DNA of 64,000 bases, from positions 43,960 through 107,959 of the forward strand of contig QHXN01000031.1 of the NCBI GenBank assembly GCA_003222975.1, given 5' to 3'. This stretch comes from Acidobacteriota bacterium (GTDB lineage Bacteria > Acidobacteriota > Blastocatellia > Pyrinomonadales > Pyrinomonadaceae). The translations under genes were made by a program, and so were the position numbers. Positions 25,072 through 32,743 of the stretch are shown in pieces; positions within the stretch are counted from its first letter, which is position 1, and each line of letters begins with the position of its first letter. The notes under the pieces were generated by a model, which was given only the letters and a program-made list of their open reading frames with translations, ran no database searches and was not told the DNA's origin.

Positions 25072-25186
25072 TGGGTGATTATATACTTGACGCAAAGTAG
25101 ATGATTTATTGAAGCCCATCGCCAAGAATAGTTGGAGAGTTGACGAGTGCGCGATTGACGACCTGCATCAAGTATATAATCACCCA
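25072..25186. mobile_element. MITE-like element, complete copy (115 bp)
   Basis: The element is bounded by perfect 19-bp terminal inverted repeats TGGGTGATTATATACTTGA (25072-25090) and its reverse complement (25168-25186). The 77-bp interior carries no gene. A second copy lies inverted at 30041-30134 and is identical over 94 bp. I see no clear target-site duplication. The right end falls within the broken YncE-like gene, whose stop codon it supplies. Each terminal repeat contains an outward TATAAT. Confidence 0.75.
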
Positions 25187-25623
25187 GGGTTTGGTGTTGT
25201 GCCGCGCCCTTTCCCACAGACGATGAGAAGTTGCCCTGCGCGTTCGAGCACGGAGGTCGGATACCAGTCGGTAGGGATGCGTCCCATTGGTCGTTCCGTG
25301 ATCAGCGAGCCTCGCGGGCGCGCGGGCGCGAGGTTGAAGATTGCGACCGCGTTGTTGTCTGCCTCGGCGACGAAGAGAAGCGTCCCGTTCCGCGAAAGCA
25401 CTAGCGCATTAGGCGTTGCGGCCTCTTGAGGTCCGCCGGGCGCGAGCAACGTCGCCAGCGGCATACTGCCGAGTGTGACAGTCTCGCCTGCCGGGTCAAG
25501 GCGTTGGCCCGTCGGGAGGCGCTTCGACTCGGAGTTCTGGCCGCCCGCAGGGGAAGCCCCACTCGCCACGAGAAGCGCGAGCAAGGCGAGCTTCAACGCG
25601 GGCGTCTTCGGCATCTTTGACAT
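25180..25623 (-). pseudogene. YncE-type beta-propeller gene, internally deleted and cut by the MITE
   Basis: A signal peptide is followed by LPTGQRLDPAGETVTLGSMP, the first blade of bifunctional YncE/phosphoesterase proteins. The sequence then jumps to a later blade (NALVLSRNGTLLFVAEADNN, GRIPTDWYPTSVLERAGQLL, VCGKGRGTTPNP). Several hundred residues between and the whole phosphoesterase end are missing. The last codons and the TGA are supplied by the terminal repeat of the MITE. The normal length of the family is 700 residues or more. Confidence 0.65.
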
Positions 25624-25660
25624 CTTTTGCTTTAACTCTTGCACGTTGCGAATGCCGGCC

Positions 25661-26164
25661 TCATTTCTCCCCGATGATCAATTCCAGTAGGTCTTCACGG
25701 ACGGCGAAGCCGTGCCGGAGGTACAGAGAGCGACTCCGCTCTGTGGGCCACAGAATGACCGCGTGCACGTCCGCTTCTCTGCACCAGTCGAGTGCGGCCG
25801 ACAGCAGCAGTGAGCCAGTGCCGCGGCCACGCTCACCTTCACGCACGTAGAAGTTGGTGACGTAGGCGTGGCGCTCGGGTTCGACCGCCGGGTTCGGGAT
25901 TTTTTCGATGAGCTGTGCCCAGAGATTGCCGACCAACTCCTGACCGCGCTCGGCCATCCAGCAACGCCAGGGGCCGCTTTCCTGGCGCAGTCGCTCCTCC
26001 ATCCAGTGCCGACAGCGCTCGGCGAACTCTGACTCGTCCTCACTGACAACACCGACACTTGAGCGGAAGGCGTAACGAAGCTCGGCCAGCGCGGGCGCGT
26101 CCGACGCAGCCGCGAGGCGAATGTTTGTCCATGCTCCGTCTCTACCGTCTGATTCCTCGACCAT
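25661..26164 (-). CDS. GNAT N-acetyltransferase
   Basis: About 167 residues: IRLAAASDAPALAELRYAFR at the N-terminus, YVTNFYVREGERGRGTGSLL as the acetyl-CoA-binding region and LWPTERSRSLYLRHGF at the end. Start is taken at the Met of MVEESDG (26164), but the frame opens at 26200. Substrate is unknown. Confidence 0.87.
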   Translation of the reverse strand: MVEESDGRDGAWTNIRLAAASDAPALAELRYAFRSSVGVVSEDESEFAERCRHWMEERLRQESGPWRCWMAERGQELVGNLWAQLIEKIPNPAVEPERHAYVTNFYVREGERGRGTGSLLLSAALDWCREADVHAVILWPTERSRSLYLRHGFAVREDLLELIIGEK

Positions 26165-26222
26165 GAATGAAGTCCGGAGAGCTGCCGTCGCTTGCGGCAC
26201 GCAACCAACTCTTACATTAAAG

Positions 26223-26780
26223 CTACTGCGGCGGTTCGGCCCGTCGGACGCACATCTCCTTATGAAGCCGCCAGGTTTTCCCGCCGTCCGGGGAGACGAC
26301 GCGCCGCCAGCGAAATGACTGCCCTGTAATCTCCGAGAATATCCAGCGCATGGGCGAGCCGTCCGGGTCTCGCCCTTCGAGCACGATCTCGTCGCCGACC
26401 TGGCGAGCGACGAAGGTCAGCAGGTCGCCGTGTAAGGGGCTGACGTAAACTACCCGCCATGCGTCAATCGCCGGATCGTAGAAACGTATGGTCGTGCCGT
26501 AATCGCTTTTAACGGGGCTCGACTTGTCACGCTCCTCTCGGCGCGGGACGATCCACACGTCCTGAATAGCGGGCCCCTCAAGAATCCAGCCGAAGTGCCA
26601 CTCCGCCTTTTCGGTCTGCCGCGCGCCGTCGGGGCCGTGCACGGTGAAATCAACGTCCCAGTCGCCGACGAACTGCCCGAAGAGCATCAGCTTGTCGGCG
26701 CGGTCTGCGGCGGGGCCGTTGGCGGCCAGGCCGCGCGGGCCTGAACCCGCCTGAGCGTTCGCGGAAGGGGTTGAAGTCAT
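26223..26780 (-). CDS. DUF1579-like lipocalin-fold protein
   Basis: About 185 residues. FGQFVGDWDVDFTVHGPDG, WHFGWILEGPAIQDVWIVP and the closing PMRWIFSEITGQSFRWRR fit the DUF1579 pattern (a beta-barrel of unknown function). The frame opens at 26846, but the ATG at 26780 has GGGAGAAC upstream. A neighbour effect is not clear; it sits between GNAT and DJ-1 genes on the same strand. Confidence 0.7.
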   Translation of the reverse strand: MTSTPSANAQAGSGPRGLAANGPAADRADKLMLFGQFVGDWDVDFTVHGPDGARQTEKAEWHFGWILEGPAIQDVWIVPRREERDKSSPVKSDYGTTIRFYDPAIDAWRVVYVSPLHGDLLTFVARQVGDEIVLEGRDPDGSPMRWIFSEITGQSFRWRRVVSPDGGKTWRLHKEMCVRRAEPPQ

Positions 26781-26846
26781 CAACAGAAGTTCTCCCTTTA
26801 CCATTCTTAGCTTTAGAGGCGGGCGAGACCCGTCGTCGTCTGTCAC

Positions 26847-27007
26847 GTCGCAGATTGCAACGTAAGACCTACTTCCGAAATAGAAGCCAGTCAGGAGCGA
26901 TCAGAGTTTTTGCAAAGCCTGACACAGGGGTCGCCGCCCGCGCAGTTATGGTGTGTCAGATCAATGCCACCCCGCTTGCACTTTCTTGCACTTTTGTCGG
27001 AGCAGTG
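26847..27007. other. Intergenic stretch without recognised features
   Basis: The 160 bases upstream of the DUF1579-like gene hold no convincing gene. They should contain its promoter, and any end signal of the DJ-1 gene transcribed toward it on the same strand. A repeated short run CTTGCACTTTCTTGCACTTTT (two TTGCACTTT units) stands out near 26978-26997. Confidence 0.3.
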
Positions 27008-27565
27008 TCAGCCGGGATAATCCATCTGCCTGCGGATTCGCTCCCTGCCTTCCTTCCCGACAAACCTCTCCACCAGATGCAGACCCAGATCAATAGCCGA
27101 TGTCACGCCGCGCGCCGTCACAACGTCGCCTTCGTCCACGACCCTTTGGTCAACCACCTCCGCACAAAACCTCTCCAACTCCTGAAAAGCGTTAGGGTGC
27201 GTCGTCGCCCGCCGCCCCTCAAGGAATCCCGCCGCGCCCAAGAGGAGCGAACCCGTGCAGACCGAAGCCTTCAACTCACAGGGCGCGGCCGTCTTGAGCC
27301 ACCCGATAAAACTTGCGTCGCCGACCAGCGTTCTCGTCCCGAATCCACCCGGAACAATCAACAGGTCGTAATCGCGCAAAGGCTCGCCGACCTTAGTGGG
27401 TGCGAACACGAGACCTCTGTCGTCAGTTACTTTTTCGGTGTAAGCGCAGAGGTCCCAGTTCAACTCCGGCATCAGCCCCATTGACTTGAGGCGCGTCACC
27501 GGGTCATAGACGCCGACGAAATCAAGTGCCGTCATCCGGTCAAAGATAATAAAAGCTGCATTCAC
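27008..27565 (-). CDS. DJ-1/PfpI-family protein
   Basis: 185 residues. The nucleophile elbow region SVCTGSLLLGAAGFLEGRRA has the Cys that is conserved in the family, followed by TTHPNAF. The N-terminal FDRMTALDFVGVYDPV matches the AraC-associated/isonitrile-hydratase-like branch. The enzyme activity in this branch varies. Complete length. Confidence 0.88.
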   Translation of the reverse strand: MNAAFIIFDRMTALDFVGVYDPVTRLKSMGLMPELNWDLCAYTEKVTDDRGLVFAPTKVGEPLRDYDLLIVPGGFGTRTLVGDASFIGWLKTAAPCELKASVCTGSLLLGAAGFLEGRRATTHPNAFQELERFCAEVVDQRVVDEGDVVTARGVTSAIDLGLHLVERFVGKEGRERIRRQMDYPG

Positions 27566-27688
27566 TCGTTCCTCGCCCTCTTAATCTGAGGCGCTGGCCG
27601 GGTAACATAAGCAACGGCCGGGCCGCGCCCGATCAACGAATTTAGAAAGCGCGTCTGCGTATTAACACGCCCGATTGCGAGTCTTCAG

Positions 27689-28438
27689 TCAGTCGTCGTC
27701 CTTCAGCTTCATGACCTTCGAATATGAGCGGGCCGCCCGCACGAAAGCGCAGACGAGCGGGTGCGCGAGGGCTTCGAACGCAGACAGCTCAGGCTGGAAC
27801 AGCGTCGCGACGAAGAAGGGGTGCGAGGTCAACTCCACCACGCGAACGTCGCCCTCCGTATCAACACCCGTCACCTTCAAATCTCCCGATTCGAGCAGTG
27901 ATCGGTAGCGCGGGTTAAACCCGAAGTTGCAGTGGTACTGCTCGACCACCTCGGCCCTGCCGTAGATGCTCCTCGCCCTTGACCCTTCTTTCAACCGGAT
28001 CGTGCCCTGTGCGCCGACCAGCGAGCACGTGAGCGGCGTGACCAGAGTCACCTCCGCCGTCGGATTAGATTCGGCGTGATCCGCGCCCGCGAGGCCGAGC
28101 ACGTCCCGCGCGTACTCTATCAGCGCGTGCTGGAAGCCGCCGCACGTGCCGAGGAACGGGCGGGCACGCTCCCGCGCGAAGCGGATGGCGGAGAGCGCGC
28201 CCTCCATGTTCGCGTAGGGGCTCGCCGGGACGCACCACAGCGCGTCGAACGGTCGAAGTTGCTCTTCGACATCTCCCCCTATCCTCGCCGTCGCAACCCA
28301 TGTCGCCTCGCTTTTACATCCCGTCACACCCTCCGCAAGGTCCAGCGCCTTCGGTATGGCTACGTGCGCTCTCACCTCCGGGTTGTAATCGCCGATGAGT
28401 CCGACGCGAAGCGTTACAATCTCTTCTTCAATCTTCAT
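27689..28438 (-). CDS. Stand-alone class I glutamine amidotransferase, CTP-synthase-like
   Basis: About 249 residues. It resembles the C-terminal glutaminase domain of CTP synthase without the synthase part: VGLIGDYNPEVRAHVAIPKA, the nucleophile FLGTCGGFQHALIEYARDVL and the His-x-Glu region near VATLFQPELSAFEALAHP. The exact His-Glu pair appears as FQPE, with His replaced by Gln, so glutaminase activity is doubtful. The acceptor is unknown. Annotated homologues are called CTP synthase C-terminal region-related proteins. Confidence 0.8.
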   Translation of the reverse strand: MKIEEEIVTLRVGLIGDYNPEVRAHVAIPKALDLAEGVTGCKSEATWVATARIGGDVEEQLRPFDALWCVPASPYANMEGALSAIRFARERARPFLGTCGGFQHALIEYARDVLGLAGADHAESNPTAEVTLVTPLTCSLVGAQGTIRLKEGSRARSIYGRAEVVEQYHCNFGFNPRYRSLLESGDLKVTGVDTEGDVRVVELTSHPFFVATLFQPELSAFEALAHPLVCAFVRAARSYSKVMKLKDDD

Positions 28439-28527
28439 AGGGGTAATCCATTCCGTAATACCAAATCATGCGGTGCGAAAGAGAGTAATGCTAGAGCGGC
28501 TCGCCGGGGCGGCACCCGCGCGCCGGC

Positions 28528-28735
28528 TCAAAACGCTCCTCTCTTAACAGAGACGTTCATCCGCTCGACCATCTTGATGAGAGCGTCCGTCACCCCCTAG
28601 GGTCCGCGAGCATGTGGAAGTGGCCGCCGTCCAGGCGGGCGTAGGGCCAGCCGGAATCCTAAGCCCGCCTCTTGCCGATGCCGTAAGTGGGAGTGAACTG
28701 CAAGTGGCTGCTCTCATACTTTCCGACTCCACGTC
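28528..28735 (-). pseudogene. C-terminal remnant of an alpha/beta-hydrolase
   Basis: On the minus strand the DNA reads KYESSHLQFTPTYGIGKRRA and a stop, then WPYARLDGGHFHMLADPRG and, after a one-base shift, VTDALIKMVERMNVSVKRGA. GGHFHML resembles the catalytic-His end of alpha/beta-hydrolases that guard against lactones or small esters. The rest of the gene is absent. It fills the 300-bp gap between the amidotransferase and the LbH protein. Confidence 0.4.
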
Positions 28736-28745
28736 GCGGCTACGA

Positions 28746-29348
28746 CTACGAAACGAGGTCGTCCCTGTGGCTCCCCAAAGCTTCTGAAAGACGCCGGGTG
28801 ATCTCCTCCATGTTGGTCTCACCTTCCGGCGCTCTCTCGACGCCGTAAACGAACCGCGGGAAGTCGAGTGGCTTCTGGACCGCCCAGATTCGTTCGTGCT
28901 CGTCTGGCGGGAGGATTTGCGCCGGATCGCCGACGGCCACCCAACCTATCGGCACGCTCGTGTGCGGCGCGAGACGCGTGCGCAGGTGCACGACCGCGCC
29001 CACGCGTACCTCCGAGCCGTAGCCCAGGAGCGCGCCGTGAAAGACCGAGGCCCCTGTGGCGATGAAGACGCAGTCCTCAAGCCGACAGCCGACTAAGTGC
29101 GCGTGCGGCCCGACCAGGCAGTAAGCGCCCACCTTCGTCGGGTGCTTGGCGGTGCTCCTGACGACGGCGTTCTCCATGACAATGCAGTTCTCGCCCAGTT
29201 CAATCGCCCCGCCTTCAGCCACGACGCACGCACCGAACATGATTCTGCATCCCGCCCCGACCGTAACATCGCCGCAGACCACGGCGTTCGGCGCGACGTA
29301 TGCGGCCGGGTGAATGTTCGGCCGTTTAGCGACGTGAGTAACTATCAT
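28746..29348 (-). CDS. Left-handed beta-helix protein (gamma carbonic anhydrase-like)
   Basis: 200 residues with hexapeptide repeats throughout residues 10-140 (IHPAAYVAPNAVVCGDVTVG, VVRSTAKHPTKVGAYCLVGP, CVFIATGASVFHGALLG). The three His of gamma carbonic anhydrases are only partly evident (KHPTKVG, GPHAHLVG), so catalysis is uncertain. Related proteins include YrdA and caiE-type acyltransferase-like proteins. Confidence 0.83.
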   Translation of the reverse strand: MIVTHVAKRPNIHPAAYVAPNAVVCGDVTVGAGCRIMFGACVVAEGGAIELGENCIVMENAVVRSTAKHPTKVGAYCLVGPHAHLVGCRLEDCVFIATGASVFHGALLGYGSEVRVGAVVHLRTRLAPHTSVPIGWVAVGDPAQILPPDEHERIWAVQKPLDFPRFVYGVERAPEGETNMEEITRRLSEALGSHRDDLVS

Positions 29349-29473
29349 GCTTCAGCCTCCGACTCTCTTATCAATCCAGAGCCGACTTGGCGGCTCTGGT
29401 TGTATGCGTTCTTATGACGCCAGGCACGGCGAGATTTGATCTGCGGGTGTGCTTTCGCACACCCGCCGCTTCG

Positions 29474-29893
29474 TCAAATTCTTATACTTTTGTTGCGCCG
29501 GTCCGCACCCGCCAGCAGGCGCTCGGTAGAGACGACCGCACGCTTGTGTATTCCCTTCCCGATCTCGCCGCCCCGGTCGTGCGCGACGACCTCGAAGACG
29601 AAGAGCTTCCCCTCGCGCCCCAGATACCGTGCGGTCGCCGTGACCTTAACGCCCCGCGGCGTCGCCGCCGTGTGGGCCACATCTATGGACACGCCCACAG
29701 ATTGTTCATCGGGAGCAAGAAGCGGGCGCAGGATGCGCGAGGCGGCGATCTCCATCAGCGCGACCATGCGTGAGGTCGAAAAGACGGGCGGGTACGAGTC
29801 CCCGGCTTCCAGGCTGAGGGCGCTGGCGAGGTCCGTGGGCGAGACGAAGAGTTCCGCGGAGGCGGTCGCGTGAGAGCATCGGTTTGCGATGAC
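29474..29893 (-). CDS. FlK-like hotdog thioesterase, 5' end uncertain
   Basis: The open frame carries AELFVSPTDLASALSLEAGD, VFSTSRMVALMEIAASRIL, SVGVSIDVAHTAATPRGVKV and EVVAHDRGGEIGKGIHKRAV, the pattern of fluoroacetyl-CoA-type thioesterases. An upstream stop lies at 29896 and no ATG or GTG precedes the family start; the first ATG (29767) would remove a third of the domain. Either a rare start codon is used or the 5' end is damaged. Confidence 0.65.
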   Translation of the reverse strand, partial: VIANRCSHATASAELFVSPTDLASALSLEAGDSYPPVFSTSRMVALMEIAASRILRPLLAPDEQSVGVSIDVAHTAATPRGVKVTATARYLGREGKLFVFEVVAHDRGGEIGKGIHKRAVVSTERLLAGADRRNKSIRI

Positions 29894-30040
29894 TCAACAC
29901 TCCCTGACCACTCGCCTCGGCGAGTATATCAGTCTTGTTTTGCCCGACGCACACGGGCATCAACAGAAAGCCGTCTCTGACTTCGTGCGCGCACTCTGCA
30001 TGGTGCAAAGTTGCTGCCAAGCTACTTTGGCCCGTTTCTT

Positions 30041-30134
30041 TGGGTGATTATATACTTGATGCAGGTCGTCAATCGCGCACTCGTCAACTCTCCAACTATT
30101 CTTGGCGATGGGCTTCAATAAATCATCTACTTTG
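30041..30134. mobile_element. MITE-like element, truncated inverted copy (94 bp)
   Basis: Identical, base for base, to 94 bp of the reverse complement of the 25072-25186 element, beginning with TGGGTGATTATATACTTGA. The right-hand repeat is missing; the copy ends 2 bp short of where it would begin. It lies directly in front of the NodB-type deacetylase gene (ribosome site starts within 3 bp). With the first copy it brackets about 5 kb in inverted orientation. Confidence 0.75.
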
Positions 30135-30143
30135 AGGAAAACG

Positions 30144-31106
30144 ATGAGCCGAATATTTCATCTTTTCGCGCGGGGCGTGATTCTCCTGCTGCTTTGCGCT
30201 CCGGTCTTCGGGCAGGCGCAAAGTTCGCGCGATGCTTCGCCGCGGCAGAAAGAGGTCGCCGTCACGATTGACGACCTGCCGCTGAACGGCCCGCGAATCG
30301 AGATCGAAAGACTGCGGGCGACGACGGGGAAGCTCCTTGACGGAATCAAGCGCCACAGAATTCCGGTCGTCGGCTTCGTCAACGAATCGCTCCTCTACGT
30401 TCCCGGCGAGACGGACGCGCGGATCGCACTCCTGAAAGCTTGGGCGGATGCCGGGGTCGAGTTGGGCAATCACACTTTCTCTCACCTCGGATTCAAGGAC
30501 GCGTCGCTGGCGCAATACGAAGATGATTTCATTCGGGGCGAGTCGGTGACGCGAATGCTGATGAAAGAGAAGAGGCAGAGGCTCAGATACTTTCGCCACC
30601 CATTTCTGCAAATGGGGCCGACACTTGAGCTTGAAAAATCTTTCGAGACCTTCATCGCAGAGCGCGGCTACCGAATCGCGCCCGTGACGGTGGACACGAT
30701 GGATTGGATGATTCTCGCCGCGTACTCGAAGGCGCGCGCCGCAGGCGACACTTCGATGATGAAACGAGTCTCCGACGAATACTTGAAATTCGCCGGAGAG
30801 AAATTCGACTTCAGCGAGAAGGTCGCAAACGAGCTGTTCGGTCACCCCGTCAAGCACATTCTTCTCTTACACGCCAACGAGCTTAACGCGGATAACTTAG
30901 ACGCTTTAGTGAAGGTGATGACGGACAGGGGCTATCGCTTCATAACTTTAGAGGAAGCGTTGAAAGACCCCGTCTATCAATACCCGGAAAGGTACGTGCC
31001 CACCTCTGACTGGTTGAGTCTTTGGTCGTTCAGCGAAGGGAAGAAGTTCACTTCGCCTGCTCCGCCGGAGTTTATTCAGAAGATATACGCGGAGGGCCAG
31101 AGGTGA
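30144..31106 (+). CDS. Secreted NodB-type polysaccharide deacetylase
   Basis: About 320 residues with a signal peptide (1-24). NodB motifs are present: TIDDLPLNGP holds the catalytic Asp pair, HTFSH the metal His pair and RYFRHPFL the third motif. The C-terminal ILLLHANELNADNLDALV continues the barrel. It removes acetyl groups from chitin-, xylan- or peptidoglycan-type sugars; the neighbours favour plant cell wall. A frame runs upstream into the MITE copy, but ATG at 30144 with TTGAGGAAAAC fits best. Confidence 0.88.
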   Translation: MSRIFHLFARGVILLLLCAPVFGQAQSSRDASPRQKEVAVTIDDLPLNGPRIEIERLRATTGKLLDGIKRHRIPVVGFVNESLLYVPGETDARIALLKAWADAGVELGNHTFSHLGFKDASLAQYEDDFIRGESVTRMLMKEKRQRLRYFRHPFLQMGPTLELEKSFETFIAERGYRIAPVTVDTMDWMILAAYSKARAAGDTSMMKRVSDEYLKFAGEKFDFSEKVANELFGHPVKHILLLHANELNADNLDALVKVMTDRGYRFITLEEALKDPVYQYPERYVPTSDWLSLWSFSEGKKFTSPAPPEFIQKIYAEGQR

Positions 31107-31210
31107 GCGCCGTTTGTGACTCGGCGTAAATCGCAGATGCCGGTTAGCTGTAGTCGAAAAATCTCTTGAGGCCGAACCGAGCCAGGGCGTCAAAAGACGG
31201 GGAAGAGTTC

Positions 31211-32620
31211 ATGCCAGTTACCACAATCCGCTCGATCAGATGGTCGGCTGCCTTAATTCTCTCGGCGCTACCTCTCGCACTGTTGGCGCGCCCGACTGAC
31301 CTTGCAAGGGCGCAGGAGGTTAAGCCGCTGACTCCGCCGGTAGTGATGACCGCGGAGCAAGACCATCAGCGAATGATGGAGCTTCTGCACATCACCTTGC
31401 TCCGACCGGGCGCGAACCCCAACGACCCGCAAGCGCCGAACGCCGTCAACTACGACGAGTCGAAGGCGAACCCTTACCCGAAGCTGCCCGACCCGCTCGT
31501 GGCAAAGAACGGAAAGAGAGTCACGACGGCAAGGGTCTGGTGGACGAGGCGGCGACCGGAAATCGTGGAGGACTTCGACAGGGAAATCTACGGGCGCGTC
31601 CCAAAAGTCACGCCCAAAGTTAAGTGGGAAGTGACCGCCACGACCAGAGAGTTGAACGGCGACGTGCCTGTCGTCACGAAGAAACTTATCGGCCACGTTG
31701 ACAACTCTTCGTACCCGCTCATCAGCGTTGACATACAGTTGACTTTGACCACGCCGGCTCGTGCGAACGGCCCCGTGCCCGTGATGATGGAGTTCGGCTT
31801 CGTCTTCCCTCCAGGCTTCCGCCCGCCTGCGCCTCCGCCCGGTGTGCCGGTCGCGACAGGGCCGACGTGGCAGCAGCAGGTTCTCGCCAAGGGCTGGGGC
31901 TACGCCGTCATCATTCCGACGAGTGTGCAGGCGGACAATGGCGCTGGACTGACGCATGGCATCATCGGATTGTGCAACAAGGGGCAGCCGCGCGAGCCAG
32001 ACGACTGGGGCGCGTTGCGCGCCTGGGCCTGGGGCGCGAGCCGCGCGCTCGATTATTTCGAAACCGACAAGTCGGTGGACGCCAAACAGGTCGGCCTTGA
32101 GGGACTCTCGCGCTACGGGAAGGCGACCCTCGTCGCTTTTGCCTATGACCGGCGTTTCCGCATAGCCTTCGTCGGCTCCTCCGGCGAAGGCGGCGCGAAG
32201 CTGCACCGGCGCAACTTCGGCGAGTTGGTGGAGAACGTCGCCGGGACGGGCGAGTACCACTGGATGGCCGGCAACTTTCTCAAGTACGCCGGCCCGCTGA
32301 CCCCTCAAGACCTGCCCGTTGATTCTCACGAACTAATCGCGCTCTGCGCCCCACGCCCGGTCTTCATCAGCGCCGGTTCGCCCAAGGTGGAAGGGGGTTG
32401 GGTTGACCAGAGGGGCATGTTCATGGCCGCGGTCGCAGCCGGGCCGGTGTACAGGCTTTTAGGCAAGAAAGAGTTGGGGACTACGGAGTTTCCTCCTTTG
32501 GAGACTCCGTTGATTGAAGGCGACATCGCTTTCCGCCAGCACGGCGGCGGGCACACCACAGGCCCGAACTGGCCGACGTTCCTCGCGTTCGCCGGCCGCT
32601 ACATCAAGGTGTGGGCTTGA
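31211..32620 (+). CDS. CE15 glucuronoyl esterase-like enzyme, secreted
   Basis: About 469 residues with an N-terminal signal peptide (1-32). The catalytic triad of CE15 is visible: Ser at about 300 in GLEGLSRYGKATLVA, acid in SSGEGGAKLHRRN and His in FRQHGGGHTTGPNW near the end. CE15 enzymes split ester bonds between lignin and glucuronoxylan. The usual motif is GCSRxGK; here Cys is Leu. The frame begins at 31166, but ATG at 31211 follows GGGGAAGAG. The neighbours support hemicellulose use. Confidence 0.88.
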   Translation: MPVTTIRSIRWSAALILSALPLALLARPTDLARAQEVKPLTPPVVMTAEQDHQRMMELLHITLLRPGANPNDPQAPNAVNYDESKANPYPKLPDPLVAKNGKRVTTARVWWTRRRPEIVEDFDREIYGRVPKVTPKVKWEVTATTRELNGDVPVVTKKLIGHVDNSSYPLISVDIQLTLTTPARANGPVPVMMEFGFVFPPGFRPPAPPPGVPVATGPTWQQQVLAKGWGYAVIIPTSVQADNGAGLTHGIIGLCNKGQPREPDDWGALRAWAWGASRALDYFETDKSVDAKQVGLEGLSRYGKATLVAFAYDRRFRIAFVGSSGEGGAKLHRRNFGELVENVAGTGEYHWMAGNFLKYAGPLTPQDLPVDSHELIALCAPRPVFISAGSPKVEGGWVDQRGMFMAAVAAGPVYRLLGKKELGTTEFPPLETPLIEGDIAFRQHGGGHTTGPNWPTFLAFAGRYIKVWA

Positions 32621-32696
32621 ATCCACTCTGTTCGCGCTGGCGGTCACGCACCTGCTCGTGCCGCGGCTCCGGGCAGCGAAGTTGGAAGAGGCGTGA
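32621..32696 (+). pseudogene. Tail of an MFS transporter
   Basis: Directly after the esterase stop the DNA reads STLFALAVTHLLVPRLRAAK and LEEA before a stop. This resembles the last helix of hexuronate-type (ACS family) MFS transporters, where a line like LALAVIHLLAPRLEPVK is usual. No start or other helices remain. It suggests that a sugar-acid transporter once stood between the esterase and the GH3 gene. Confidence 0.4.
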
Positions 32697-32743
32697 ACGC
32701 CGCCGCTTGATTTCGGTCCGTTCAAAGTCGGAGAAGTCCACAC

